64,000 bases of DNA from DATARH01 sp035648415. Lineage in GTDB: Bacteria; Pseudomonadota; Alphaproteobacteria; ATCC43930; CGMCC-115725. The DNA lies in the NCBI GenBank assembly GCA_035648415.1, contig DASRLO010000040.1:14113-78112 (forward strand), written 5' to 3'. A program made the translations under genes and the position numbers. Below are positions 26,728-35,700 of the stretch, piece by piece. Position 1 is the stretch's first letter. Every line of letters begins with the position of its first letter. Below the pieces are notes generated by a model. That model ran no database searches. It worked only from the letters and a program-made list of their open reading frames with translations, and was not told the DNA's origin.

Positions 26728-27795
26728 TTAATTCAGCCGCAGGTCGGTGATGTGCTTCGGGTCGGGCTTCAATTCGCCGCGTTCGACCCGCGTCACGATG
26801 TCGGTGAGGATCGCGTTGGTCGGCGCGTCGATGCCGACCTCCTTGCCTTTGGCGACGACAAAGCCGTTGAGGAAATTGATCTCGGTGCGGCGGCCCTTGA
26901 CCATGTCCTGGCCCATCGACGGGCGGTGCTCGCCACCGCCGGGCCGGTTGGCCTCCTCGAGCCGGTGGTGGTCGATCTCCTTGGTCGCCGCCGCGTCGCC
27001 CTCGCCGGCGCGGGCGATCGTCTCAGGGTCCATGTGGCTCACCTCGTCAAAGGTGTAGCCGAGCGCCTGGCCGACGCGGATCGCCTCGCTGCCGAGCCGG
27101 GTCGAGAAATGCCGGATCGCGTCGTTCTTCATCATGTCCTTGGTGATCATCCCGGTGCACGCCGAGAGCCCGTTGCCCATGACGTTGGTGACGAGCTTCG
27201 ACCAGCGCTCGCCCCACAAATTCTCGGTCACCATCGCGCTGTCGGCGTTGGCGAGGAGGGCGCAGACCTCCTGGGCGCGCCCGGTGACGCGGCCGTGCAC
27301 CTCGCCGGCGCGGAACACGGTGTGCGTCGTGCCCGACTTGCCGGCGGCGCGGGCGATGAGGCCCGGCTCGTTGAGGCCGACGGTGATCGAGCTGGCGATC
27401 GAGCCCAAGGTCTTGCCCCAGCCGACGACCCCGGCGATGGTCTCCTCGTTCATGCAGTTCTGCAGCGAGACCATGTAGCCGTCATGCGCCAGATACTGCT
27501 TGAACATCGTCGCCGCCCAGGCGGTGTCGTAGCTCTTGGTGCAGATAAAGGCGATGTCGAACGGCTTCTCCTTCGACAATTGCTGCGCCTCGGTGACGTG
27601 CAGCGCGCGCACCGGCACGGTGAACGGCTCGACGTCCTTCAGATGAGTGATCGTCAGCCCGTGCTTTTTCATGTGCTCGACATGCTCGGGCCAAAAATCG
27701 ATAAAGGTCACGTCCTCGCCGGCCTTGACCATGTGCGCGCCGGCATAGCCGCCCACCGCGCCGGTGCAGACGACCGCGATTTTCTTCTTCGCCAT
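26728..27795 (-). CDS. 2-dehydropantoate 2-reductase (ketopantoate reductase family)
   Basis: The 355-residue protein has an N-terminal Rossmann fold (IAVVCTGAVGGYAG; the first Gly of GxGxxG is changed to Cys-Thr-Gly). The conserved lysine helix follows in WSKLVTNVMGNGLSACTG and NGFVVAKGKEVGIDAPTN near the C-terminus. Ketopantoate reductase makes pantoate for coenzyme A from NADPH, but many paralogues act on other 2-oxo acids. The catabolic neighbourhood and the unusual nucleotide loop suggest a paralogue rather than PanE itself. ATG 27795 follows GGAGGAAG. Confidence 0.82.
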   Translation of the reverse strand: MAKKKIAVVCTGAVGGYAGAHMVKAGEDVTFIDFWPEHVEHMKKHGLTITHLKDVEPFTVPVRALHVTEAQQLSKEKPFDIAFICTKSYDTAWAATMFKQYLAHDGYMVSLQNCMNEETIAGVVGWGKTLGSIASSITVGLNEPGLIARAAGKSGTTHTVFRAGEVHGRVTGRAQEVCALLANADSAMVTENLWGERWSKLVTNVMGNGLSACTGMITKDMMKNDAIRHFSTRLGSEAIRVGQALGYTFDEVSHMDPETIARAGEGDAAATKEIDHHRLEEANRPGGGEHRPSMGQDMVKGRRTEINFLNGFVVAKGKEVGIDAPTNAILTDIVTRVERGELKPDPKHITDLRLN

Positions 27796-27898
27796 GGCAC
27801 TTCCTCCGTAAGGGTTCGGCACGGTTTACACGCGTGCTGTCGCCCCGATCCTAGTACGAGGCGGCGCGAAGGGGGAAGCGCGCGGCCGGAGAGACTCC

Positions 27899-27937
27899 CA
27901 TGACGAGCGGGCATGACGAGCGGGCATGACGAGCGGG
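27899..27937. repeat. Three perfect 13-bp direct repeats
   Basis: The unit CATGACGAGCGGG occurs three times without gaps in the space between the ketopantoate reductase gene and the small membrane protein gene. It is probably simple slippage; no regulatory role is visible. Confidence 0.85.
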
Positions 27938-27947
27938 CATGGCGATT

Positions 27948-28205
27948 CTAGCGCTTGGCCTTGGCGCGGCTGCGCCGGGCCGGCGCGCGGCGCTTGCCTT
28001 TCGCCGGCGCGCGCCGCTTGCCGGCCTTCGCGGCGGGTCGAGGGCGGCGCCAATCGGCGACGAAGGCGACGGGCAGCAAGACGATGCCGGCCGCCATCGT
28101 CAGGCTGGCGACGCGGCCGAGCCGCGGCAGCCCGGCCGAGACGACGGCGAGCCCGAGCAGCGCCCCGGCGCCGAAGATCAGAAGAGCCCACCTGCTGTAG
28201 CGCAT
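27948..28205 (-). CDS. Small membrane protein with a lysine/arginine-rich tail
   Basis: The 85-residue protein has two predicted membrane helices (about 6-26 and 33-50). A strongly basic alanine-rich tail (PAAKAGKRRAPAKGKRRAPA and on) follows and would face the cytoplasm and could touch nucleic acid. The family is unknown. It is divergent from the DHA2 exporter gene. The coding pattern is plausible but not confirmed by any motif. Confidence 0.5.
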   Translation of the reverse strand: MRYSRWALLIFGAGALLGLAVVSAGLPRLGRVASLTMAAGIVLLPVAFVADWRRPRPAAKAGKRRAPAKGKRRAPARRSRAKAKR

Positions 28206-28314
28206 GGGCTAGAGGTCTAAGGCAACTCGCGGTGGGCCACCACGCTTTCCGGACAAGTCCCCGCCGCGCCGGCGGCGGTTGCCAGCACGGCGGCCGTAGC
28301 CGACAGTGGCGGCA

Positions 28315-29916
28315 ATGCGCAGCCTGGGGACAACCGACGGGAGCGCCGCGGTCGGGGAAGGTGCGCCGGCGCCGCGGATCAATCGCGCCGCGATCACCGC
28401 GTCGATCACCTGCGCCACGATCATGCAGGGCGTCGACACGACGATCGCCAACGTCGCGCTGCCGCATATCCAGGGATCGCTGTCCTGCTCGCAGGACCAG
28501 ATCGCCTGGGTGGTAACGTCGTACATCGTCGCCGCCGCGATCATGACGCCGCTCACCGGCTGGCTCGCCGGCCGCTTCGGCATCAAGTACGTGTTCCTCG
28601 TCTCGGTGATCGGGTTCACCATCGCCTCCGCCTTGTGCGGCTCGGCCAACAGCTTGGTGCAGCTGGTCTTCTACCGTCTGCTGCAGGGCGTCTGCGGCGC
28701 GGCGCTGGTGCCGCTGTCGCAATCGGTGCTGCTGCGCGCGAACCCGCCCGAGCGGCACGGCCAGGCGATGGCGATCTGGGGCATCGGCACGATGCTGGGG
28801 CCCATCATCGGCCCGGCGCTCGGCGGCTGGCTCACCGACAATTTCACCTGGCGCTGGGTATTCTACATCAACCTGCCGGTCGGCGTGGTGTGCGCGCTCG
28901 GCATCGCGGTCTTCATCCACGACAACCGGCACGGCCACCGCGAGCGCTTCGATGTCTTCGGCTTCGGCATGCTGAGCTTGGCGGTCGGCGCGGCGCAGAT
29001 GATGCTCGATCGCGGCGAATTGAAGGACTGGTTCGGCTCGACCGAAATCTGGGTCGAGGCGATCGTCGCGATGCTGTGCTTCTACCTCTTCGTCGTCCAC
29101 ACCGCGACGACGAGCGCCAGCTCGTTCCTCAACCGCAGCATGCTGAAGGACGCCAATTTCACCGCCGGCATCATCCTGATGTTCTTTGTCGGCATCATCC
29201 TCAACGGCACGATGGTGCTGCTGCCGACGATGATGCAGACGCTGATGAACTACCCGGTCGTGACCGCCGGCTTCGTGACCGCGCCGCGCGGCGTCGGCAC
29301 CTTGATCGCGATGGTCCTGGTGGCGCGGATCATCGGCAAGATCGACACCCGGCTCATCATCTTCGCCGGGCTGGCGCTGGTCGCGATCTCGCTGTGGCAG
29401 ATGACCGGCTTCTCCCTCGCCATGAACATGAACCTGCTGCTGGTTTCGGGGATTCTGCAGGGCTTCGGCCTCGGCTTCGTGTTCACGCCGCTGTCGACGA
29501 TCGCCTTCTCGACCCTGGCGCACCAGCACCTGACGCAAGGCACCGCGATCTTCAGCCTGATGCGCAATATCGGCGGCAGCGTCGGCGTCTCGATCGTCGA
29601 GGCGCTCTTCGTCGAAAACACGCAGGTGATCCATTCGCGGCTGGTCGAGCACATCCGCCCCGACAACCCGCTCGCCCAGGCGCCCTATCTCGCCGCGCCC
29701 TACAGCCTGACAAGCCCGGCCGGGATCGCCGCGCTCAACGCCGAGGTCACCCGCCAGGCGCAGATGCTCGCCTACATCAACGATTTCTATTTCATGGTGA
29801 TCATCATCGCCGTGTCGCTGCCGCTGCTCCTGTTGCTGCGGCGCCCGCCCCGTTCGGTCGAAGGTCCGGCGGTCCAAGGTCCGGCGGTCGAAGGCCCGGC
29901 GGTCGCGCTGGAGTGA
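28315..29916 (+). CDS. DHA2-family MFS multidrug exporter (EmrB/QacA type), first of a tandem pair
   Basis: The 533-residue protein has 14 predicted membrane helices and the DHA2 landmarks: MQGVDTTIANVALPHIQG (motif D), WLAGRFGIKYVF (motif A), GPIIGPALGGWLTD (motif C). It is an H+-coupled exporter of drugs or metabolites in the inner membrane. No EmrA-like membrane fusion gene adjoins it. The C-terminus ends in a small repeat GPAVQGPAVEGPAV. ATG 28315 is chosen because the paralogue at 29983 starts with the same MRSLG; a GTG at 28306 is in frame. A close paralogue follows 66 bases later. Confidence 0.9.
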   Translation: MRSLGTTDGSAAVGEGAPAPRINRAAITASITCATIMQGVDTTIANVALPHIQGSLSCSQDQIAWVVTSYIVAAAIMTPLTGWLAGRFGIKYVFLVSVIGFTIASALCGSANSLVQLVFYRLLQGVCGAALVPLSQSVLLRANPPERHGQAMAIWGIGTMLGPIIGPALGGWLTDNFTWRWVFYINLPVGVVCALGIAVFIHDNRHGHRERFDVFGFGMLSLAVGAAQMMLDRGELKDWFGSTEIWVEAIVAMLCFYLFVVHTATTSASSFLNRSMLKDANFTAGIILMFFVGIILNGTMVLLPTMMQTLMNYPVVTAGFVTAPRGVGTLIAMVLVARIIGKIDTRLIIFAGLALVAISLWQMTGFSLAMNMNLLLVSGILQGFGLGFVFTPLSTIAFSTLAHQHLTQGTAIFSLMRNIGGSVGVSIVEALFVENTQVIHSRLVEHIRPDNPLAQAPYLAAPYSLTSPAGIAALNAEVTRQAQMLAYINDFYFMVIIIAVSLPLLLLLRRPPRSVEGPAVQGPAVEGPAVALE

Positions 29917-29982
29917 GGCCGCTCCCCAGCCCTGCGCCAGCGGCGGTTGTCAGCGGCGCGCCTGCTGCACAGCTTATGGCGC

Positions 29983-31551
29983 ATGCGCAGCCTCGGACCC
30001 GTTCGCGACGCCGGCGCCTCGCCGGCCGCCGAGGCGCCCGGCCCGCGGGTCAACCGCGGCGCGATCACCGCGTCGATCATGCTGGCGACCTTCATGCAGG
30101 GCGTCGACACGACGATCGCCAATGTCGCGCTGCCGCACATGCAGGGCAGCTTCTCCTGCTCGCAGGACCAGATCGCCTGGGTGGTGACCTCGTACATCGT
30201 CGCCGCCGCGATCATGACGCCGCTGACCGGCTGGCTCGCCGGGCGGCTCGGCATCAAATACGTCTTCCTCGTCTCGGTGGTCGGCTTCACCGTCGCCTCG
30301 GCCCTCTGCGGCGCGGCGACCAGCCTCGCGCAGCTCGTCGTCTACCGCCTCTTGCAAGGCGTCTGCGGCGCGGCGCTGGTGCCACTGTCGCAATCGGTGC
30401 TGTTGCACATCAACCCGCCCGAGCGCCACGCCAAGGCGATGGCGGTCTGGGGCATGGGGGTGATCCTCGGGCCGATCATCGGTCCCGCCTTGGGCGGCTG
30501 GCTCACCGACGATTACAGCTGGCGCTGGGTGTTCTACATCAATCTGCCGGCGGGGATGCTCGCAGCCGCCGGGATCATGATCTTTATCCACGACACCAGG
30601 CCGGCCCAGCGCGACGCGTTCGATTGGTTCGGCTTCGCGACCTTGAGCCTGGCGATCGGCGCGTTCCAGATGCTGCTCGACCGCGGCGAATTGAAGGACT
30701 GGTTCGGCTCGACCGAGATCTGGGTCGAGGCGGTCGTCGGCGCGCTGTGCCTTTATCTCTTCATCGTCCATACCGCGACCGCCGGCGAGCGCTCGTTTCT
30801 CAACCGCGCGCTGTTGCGGGATTCGAATTGCATGGGCGGCACGCTGCTGATGTTCCTTATCGGCGTGCCGCTCTACGGGACCATGACCTTGCTGCCGACG
30901 ATGATGCAGCAATTGATGAGCTACCCGGTGGTCACCGCCGGTCTGGTCACCGCGCCGCGCGGCCTCGGCACGATGGTCGCGATGATCCTCGTCGCGCGGA
31001 TCATCGGCAAGGTCGACATCAGGCTGATCATCCTCGGCGGGCTCACCCTGACCGCGATCGCGCTGTGGCAGATGACCGGGTTCTCGCTGCAGATGGGGAT
31101 GGGGCCCTACATCACGACCGGGTTGCTGCAGGGTTTCGGCCTCGGCTTCGTGTTTACGCCGCTGAGCATCGTCACCTTCTCGACCCTGCCGCGCAGCGTG
31201 CTGACCCAGGGCACCGCGATCTTCAGCCTGATGCGCAACATCGGCGGCAGCGTCGGCATCTCGGTCGTCGAGGTGCTGTTGGCCCAGAACACCCAAATCG
31301 TCCACTCGCAGCTCGCCGAGCATGTCCGTCCGGACAATCCGCTCGCCCAGAACCTCGCCACGCCCTACAGCCTGACCAATGTTCACGGCATCGCCGCGCT
31401 CAACGCCGAGATCACCCGGCAGGCGCAGATGATCGCCTATATCGACGATTTCCACCTGATGGTGATCATCATCTTCGCGGCGCTGCCGTTCCTCTTGCTG
31501 CTGCGCCGCCCGCGCCGCGCCGCCGACGGACCGGCGGTCGTGATTGAGTAG
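29983..31551 (+). CDS. DHA2-family MFS multidrug exporter, second of a tandem pair
   Basis: The 522-residue paralogue of the preceding gene shares long stretches with it, including the motif-D and motif-A segments and the C-terminal NDFYFMV/DDFHLMV region. It is a 14-helix H+ antiporter of the EmrB/QacA type. Both copies keep the charged residues expected in helix 1 (GVDTT) and the loop 2-3 motif, so both are probably functional. They arose by tandem duplication and then diverged, perhaps to handle different compounds. Confidence 0.9.
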   Translation: MRSLGPVRDAGASPAAEAPGPRVNRGAITASIMLATFMQGVDTTIANVALPHMQGSFSCSQDQIAWVVTSYIVAAAIMTPLTGWLAGRLGIKYVFLVSVVGFTVASALCGAATSLAQLVVYRLLQGVCGAALVPLSQSVLLHINPPERHAKAMAVWGMGVILGPIIGPALGGWLTDDYSWRWVFYINLPAGMLAAAGIMIFIHDTRPAQRDAFDWFGFATLSLAIGAFQMLLDRGELKDWFGSTEIWVEAVVGALCLYLFIVHTATAGERSFLNRALLRDSNCMGGTLLMFLIGVPLYGTMTLLPTMMQQLMSYPVVTAGLVTAPRGLGTMVAMILVARIIGKVDIRLIILGGLTLTAIALWQMTGFSLQMGMGPYITTGLLQGFGLGFVFTPLSIVTFSTLPRSVLTQGTAIFSLMRNIGGSVGISVVEVLLAQNTQIVHSQLAEHVRPDNPLAQNLATPYSLTNVHGIAALNAEITRQAQMIAYIDDFHLMVIIIFAALPFLLLLRRPRRAADGPAVVIE

Positions 31552-31556
31552 AGGGC

Positions 31557-31811
31557 TTAGCCGAGACCGCGGGCGATCGCGAGATAGATGACGCAGCCGA
31601 AGAACACCGCCGCCGTCGCCATCAGCGCGACAATCAGCCAAAAGGCGCCCGGCGCGTTCTCCCGCTCGACGCTCGCCTCCATCAGCTCGCCATAGCCGAT
31701 CCAGCCGAGCGGGTTGAGCGGCACCGCGCCGCTCAAGAGCGCCGAGGGTATCCGCACCAGCATCACCAGCTCCGCCACCATAAGCACGCCCAGAAGCACC
31801 CAGCTCTGCAT
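31557..31811 (-). CDS. Small two-helix membrane protein
   Basis: The 84-residue protein has hydrophobic segments at about 4-22 and 58-80, separated by a polar loop (NPLGWIGYGELMEASVEREN). No family is recognised. Its stop lies five bases from the convergent exporter stop. AGGAGAG precedes the ATG. Confidence 0.6.
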   Translation of the reverse strand: MQSWVLLGVLMVAELVMLVRIPSALLSGAVPLNPLGWIGYGELMEASVERENAPGAFWLIVALMATAAVFFGCVIYLAIARGLG

Positions 31812-31884
31812 GACGGCTCTCCTTGTCGCGAGACCAACCCTCTACAGGTGGGATCGTCAGCGGCGAGCGGCGGCGGAATCGTGG

Positions 31885-32148
31885 TTAATCCGGCAGATCG
31901 AACAGCTTGCACCACCCGGTGGGGCTGATGTCGCCGCTCACCACCTTGCACGAGCGCGGCCGGACGAAGAAGGTGCAGACGGCGCAGCCGAACATGCCCT
32001 TCGGCACATTCTGATACTGAGCATCCGCCTGCGAGACCTTGGCCGGCTCGTCGGCGCATGCCGGCCAGTCGGACGAGGCGCCGCCGCTCAGCGCCGCCGC
32101 CAGCAACCCCCGCCGTGTTAGCCCTCGACGCGAGCCAATCTCATCCAT
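31885..32148 (-). CDS. High-potential iron-sulfur protein (HiPIP), Tat-exported
   Basis: The 87-residue precursor has a twin-arginine leader (SRRGLTRRGLLAAALSGG). The four cluster cysteines are C55, C58, C67 and C80 in the pattern C-x2-C-x8-C-x12-C, with ISPTGWCKLF at the end as in known HiPIPs. The mature protein is a periplasmic one-electron carrier with a 4Fe-4S cluster. No obvious partner such as a reaction-centre or oxidase gene is close. The ATG at 32148 is the only start that includes the Tat motif. Confidence 0.88.
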   Translation of the reverse strand: MDEIGSRRGLTRRGLLAAALSGGASSDWPACADEPAKVSQADAQYQNVPKGMFGCAVCTFFVRPRSCKVVSGDISPTGWCKLFDLPD

Positions 32149-32159
32149 GCAATTTCATC

Positions 32160-32236
32160 GTCTTTCCCGCGCAAGCGGGAACCCAGGGGCGAGCGATGGG
32201 TCGGTTGCCCTGGGCCCCCGCCTGCGCGGGGAGACA
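32160..32236. repeat. Dispersed palindromic repeat (TTCCCGCGCAAGCGGGAACCCAG type)
   Basis: TTTCCCGCGCAAGCGGGAAC is itself a hairpin. It is followed by CCCAGGG...CCCTGGG arms and CCCCGCCTGCGCGGGGAGAC. The whole folds into a cruciform-like structure. It lies between the HiPIP start and the Tat amidohydrolase end. One copy was found in this window. Confidence 0.75.
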
Positions 32237-32243
32237 ACTGAAT

Positions 32244-33740
32244 TCAGACCGGGTGGCTCACATAGCCGTAGCGCAGATTGCTGCGTCCCGGCCCGTTCGC
32301 CTGGTACTCCGCCTTTATCACCGCGAAGCGGTCGTGCTTCACCCGCTCGGCGTGCTGCTCCAGCCCGTAGAGCCGCGTCGAGTTGCCGCTGAAAATCGCG
32401 GTCTTGAGCGGCCCGTCGGCCGGGCCCAGCGGCTTGAACCCGTATTTCTTTTGCATGTCGTCGGGGATTTCGAGCCGCCGCAGTCCTTCGATCTGCCATT
32501 GCGGCGCGCCGGTCCACACCGCATCGGTGCCCCAGACGATGCGGTCCGGCCCCAGCCCCTTGACCAGCATGCCCATCAGCGCCGCCGCCAAACGGGGCTG
32601 CGCCACCGCGGTCCACGCGAAAATCTGGCCGAGATCGCCGTAGACGTTGGTGACCCCGTATTTCTCCGGGATTTCGGCGAGGTCGCTGGTCCATGAGGAG
32701 CGGCCGGTCTTGTCGAATTCGGCCATCGCGTCGGCCGGGTTGCCGCCGACCCAGCGATAGGCCGAGTGGTAGACGAGGAAGTTGAGGTGCGGCCAGTCCT
32801 TGGCCGCCTTGCCGATATCGCTGACATCGGCATAGGGCAAGAGGCGCGGGAACTTCTCGGCCACCGCCGGCGCGAACAGCCCTTTATGGATGCAGACGTT
32901 CTTGATCCCGGTCTTCGAGATCTTTTCGTAGAACGGGTACATCAGCTTTTCGTCGTCGGCGTGCCAGGGATGCTGGGCGGATTCCTTATGGGTGTTGTCG
33001 CCGACCGTGTAGCCCTTCCACGAATCGGGCTTGTACCTCTCGATCGCCTCGTCGACCTTGTCGAGCCAGCCGTCCCAGCCGGGGGTGAAGGTGAAATGCG
33101 CCAGCATGCGCTTCGACCCGGCCTTCTCGTTGACCGCGGCGCGGGTCTTGAACACCTGGTCCTGCGGGATGAACCAGTCTTCCGGCACGTCCGACGGCGA
33201 ATTCGACAGGATCACCATCTTGGTGTCGCTGTCCATGTAGATCTCTTTGACGTAATTGTTGAATTTGAGGTCGTCGATGGTCTGTTCCTTGCCGGAAAGC
33301 TCCTTGTTCCAGCCGAACTGGCCGACCGCCTCGCGCCCTTTGACAAAGCCCATGAGGCGGGTGTCGTCGCGCAGGAAATGGGTATGGCCGTCGAAGATGA
33401 ATTGGCCCGATTGCGCCTCGGCGAGCTGGTTGGCGAGGTCGGGGGTCGCTGCCTCGGCCTCGCTGACGTTGAAGTAGCGGCCGAACACGCTGTTCATCGC
33501 GACGAACGACGCGGCCATCCCGGCCGCGGTCTGGAAAAACCGGCGCCGCGACAGGCCCTGGTGCTGGGCGAGCCGGTCGCTCATCTCGATCAGCCGCGCC
33601 TCGACTTCGTGCTGCTGCGCGCTCTGCGGCGCCGGCAGATATTCGTCGCTCGACACGATCTGCGTCGGCACCGGCGAGGGAAATGACGAAATCTCCGCCG
33701 GCAGCAGGCCGCTCACCATCTCGTCGCTGAGAAACTTCAT
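32244..33740 (-). CDS. Tat-dependent amidohydrolase-2-like protein
   Basis: The 498-residue protein carries a twin-arginine segment LSRRRFFQTAAGMAASFVAM at about 63-82, unusually preceded by some 60 residues. An amidohydrolase-2 domain follows with FDGHTHFL (metal HxH), NVCIHKGLF, YHSAYRWVGG and IVWGTDAVW near the C-terminus. It should act in the periplasm. GGGAGGGCGCG before ATG 33740 supports the long form; ATG 33584 would give a conventional leader. The MFS gene 60 bases upstream on the same strand may import or export its substrate or product. Confidence 0.85.
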   Translation of the reverse strand: MKFLSDEMVSGLLPAEISSFPSPVPTQIVSSDEYLPAPQSAQQHEVEARLIEMSDRLAQHQGLSRRRFFQTAAGMAASFVAMNSVFGRYFNVSEAEAATPDLANQLAEAQSGQFIFDGHTHFLRDDTRLMGFVKGREAVGQFGWNKELSGKEQTIDDLKFNNYVKEIYMDSDTKMVILSNSPSDVPEDWFIPQDQVFKTRAAVNEKAGSKRMLAHFTFTPGWDGWLDKVDEAIERYKPDSWKGYTVGDNTHKESAQHPWHADDEKLMYPFYEKISKTGIKNVCIHKGLFAPAVAEKFPRLLPYADVSDIGKAAKDWPHLNFLVYHSAYRWVGGNPADAMAEFDKTGRSSWTSDLAEIPEKYGVTNVYGDLGQIFAWTAVAQPRLAAALMGMLVKGLGPDRIVWGTDAVWTGAPQWQIEGLRRLEIPDDMQKKYGFKPLGPADGPLKTAIFSGNSTRLYGLEQHAERVKHDRFAVIKAEYQANGPGRSNLRYGYVSHPV

Positions 33741-33800
33741 CGCGCCCTCCCGTGTGTTGTGGCCGCCATTCTACCGGCATCCCCGGCATCTCTTCCAGCC

Positions 33801-35000
33801 TCACCTCTTGCGCCGGGCACTGACGATGACGGCCGCGCCGAGCTGCATCGCCGCGACCAGCGCGAACGGCGCCGCGTAGCCTCCCGCAAGATCGCGCAAC
33901 ACGCCGACCACCGCCGGGGCGAAGGCAAACACCGCCTGGTTGATCGCTACCGTCAGCGCCACCGCGCGGCCGACATCGCCCGCGGCGAATTCCTTCTGGA
34001 TGATCAGCGGCGGCAGCGACACCAGATTGCCGACCCCGAGGCCAAACAGCATGCAGCCGCAAAGGAGGAGCGGCATGCCGCTGCCAAAAATGAGCAAGAG
34101 AGTGCCGCAGGCTTGCACCAGGAAATTGACCGAAGCCGCGGTGCGCCGGTCCCCTTCGCCGATAAGCCAACCGAGCAGCGTCCGACCGGCGACCGCGAAG
34201 ACCGCCGTGAGACTGATCGCCAAGGCCGCTCCGCTCGATCCGAATTCCGGCGCGAGGCGCGTCAGGAGATGCGCGAAGAGCCCGACCTGGGCAAAGAAGC
34301 CGAGGGCAAAGGCGGCCGATATCGTGACAAAGCGCCGGTCGCGCAGCAACGCGGCATGTCCCATAAGCGGGAGCGGCCGCGGTCCGGCGGCCGCCCCGAC
34401 GCCGCTCGGCCGGGGTTGCAGGTAGCGCATCGTGACCGGCCACAGGATGGCGGCCATCGCAATCCCGATCGCTGCGGCAGCGGTGGCGAACCCGAGTTTG
34501 CCGATCAGCGCCACCCAGAGCGGGGTGAACACCAAACCGCCGATGCTGGCTCCGTTGAACGCCAGGCCGAGCGCCTTTGGTCGCTCTTTGTCGAACCAGG
34601 GCGCCACAATGGCGTTGATCGCCGCGCCGCTCGTCGCGGCCCAGCCAGCCCCGCTCGTCAAAGCCGCCGGGAACAATTGCCACGGCTGGCGGGCGTTCGC
34701 CCAGGCCAGGATGCCGAGCACCGCGAAGGCGATCCCCGCCTGGGTCACCCGCGCGATGCCAAAGCGGCGATGGGCTTCGGGCAGGTACGCGACCAGAATT
34801 GCGCCGAACAAGAAATGCATCGTGATCGCCGCCGAGATTGTCGAGATCGCCCAGCCGCGATCCGCGTGCAGCGTACGCAAGAATACCGACGGGCCATAAA
34901 ATCCGACGCCCCAAGCAAACGCGGCGAGAAGAAAGGCGAAGGCGACAACTTTCCATCTGAATGAGTCCGAGGGCTGGTTTGCAACTTCTGCTAAAGCCAT
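33801..35000 (-). CDS. MFS transporter (probable carboxylate type)
   Basis: The 399-residue protein has 12 predicted membrane helices. FAWGVGFYGPSVFLRTLHAD is at the start and GAGWAATSGAAINAIVAPWF in helix 4-5, a pattern common in the oxalate/formate and monocarboxylate subgroup of MFS. It precedes the Tat amidohydrolase on the same strand, 60 bases apart, so the pair may be co-transcribed. The substrate is not identifiable. ATG 35000 is the first good start; an Ada-type gene diverges from it. Confidence 0.85.
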   Translation of the reverse strand: MALAEVANQPSDSFRWKVVAFAFLLAAFAWGVGFYGPSVFLRTLHADRGWAISTISAAITMHFLFGAILVAYLPEAHRRFGIARVTQAGIAFAVLGILAWANARQPWQLFPAALTSGAGWAATSGAAINAIVAPWFDKERPKALGLAFNGASIGGLVFTPLWVALIGKLGFATAAAAIGIAMAAILWPVTMRYLQPRPSGVGAAAGPRPLPLMGHAALLRDRRFVTISAAFALGFFAQVGLFAHLLTRLAPEFGSSGAALAISLTAVFAVAGRTLLGWLIGEGDRRTAASVNFLVQACGTLLLIFGSGMPLLLCGCMLFGLGVGNLVSLPPLIIQKEFAAGDVGRAVALTVAINQAVFAFAPAVVGVLRDLAGGYAAPFALVAAMQLGAAVIVSARRKR

Positions 35001-35100
35001 GTCTGATCACCCGCTGTCGCGGTATTTTGCGACGGCGCATGACTACCCGTTCCGCAACCGGTAAACTCGCCGGAATCGGACTCCGTCCCCGCGAGCAGCC

Positions 35101-35700
35101 ATGCTGGATTTCCACGAATGCGACCACGCCCGCGTCAGCCGCGACCGCACCTATGACGGCCGCTTCTTCACCGGCGTGAGGACGACTGGCATCTATTGCC
35201 GGCCGATCTGCCCGGTACGGCCGGCGCAAGGCAAGAATGTCGAATATTATCCGTCGGCGGCGGCAGCCGAAGCAGCCGGCTATCGGCCTTGTCTGCGCTG
35301 CCGGCCGGAGACGGCGCCGTTCTCGCCGGCCTGGAAAGGGTCGCTGACCACGGTCGAGCGGGCGATGCGTCTCGTAAACGAGGGCGCGCTCGACGACAGC
35401 GGCGTCGAGGCGCTGGCCGAACGACTCGGCGTCGGCTCCCGGCATCTGGCGCGACTGTTCAAGAAGCATGTCGGGGCCAGCCCGACCCAGGTCGCGCAGA
35501 CCGCGCGGGTCCAGCGCGCCAAGCGTCTGATCGATACGAGCGACCTGGCGATGACCGAGATCGCGCTGTCGACAGGGTTCCGCAGCCTGCGTCGGTTCAA
35601 CGCGGTCTTCGCCAAAACCTACAAGCGCCCGCCGACCGCGATCCGCCGGGTCGGGCGCGCTGCCGCCGTGGCAGCCGCGCGCCTGGGCAATTTTACTTGA
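35101..35700 (+). CDS. Ada-type methylphosphotriester sensor/AraC regulator (AdaA-like)
   Basis: The 199-residue protein joins an Ada N-terminal zinc domain (C33, C37, C64, C67; GIYCRPICPVRPA...CLRCRPE) to an AraC-type double helix-turn-helix (about 85-185). Cys33 is the expected methyl acceptor from methylphosphotriesters, which switches the protein to an activator of alkylation-repair genes. Many relatives continue into an AlkA glycosylase domain or an alkyltransferase; here the chain stops after the regulator part, so repair of bases would need other genes. The helix-turn-helix matches LRRFNAVFAKTY. Confidence 0.9.
   Translation: MLDFHECDHARVSRDRTYDGRFFTGVRTTGIYCRPICPVRPAQGKNVEYYPSAAAAEAAGYRPCLRCRPETAPFSPAWKGSLTTVERAMRLVNEGALDDSGVEALAERLGVGSRHLARLFKKHVGASPTQVAQTARVQRAKRLIDTSDLAMTEIALSTGFRSLRRFNAVFAKTYKRPPTAIRRVGRAAAVAAARLGNFT

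Noticed and set aside
28635..31547. 970-residue open frame overlapping both DHA2 exporters
   Set aside because: It is an arginine/alanine-rich shadow in another frame of two strongly supported transporters, a typical effect of high GC content.
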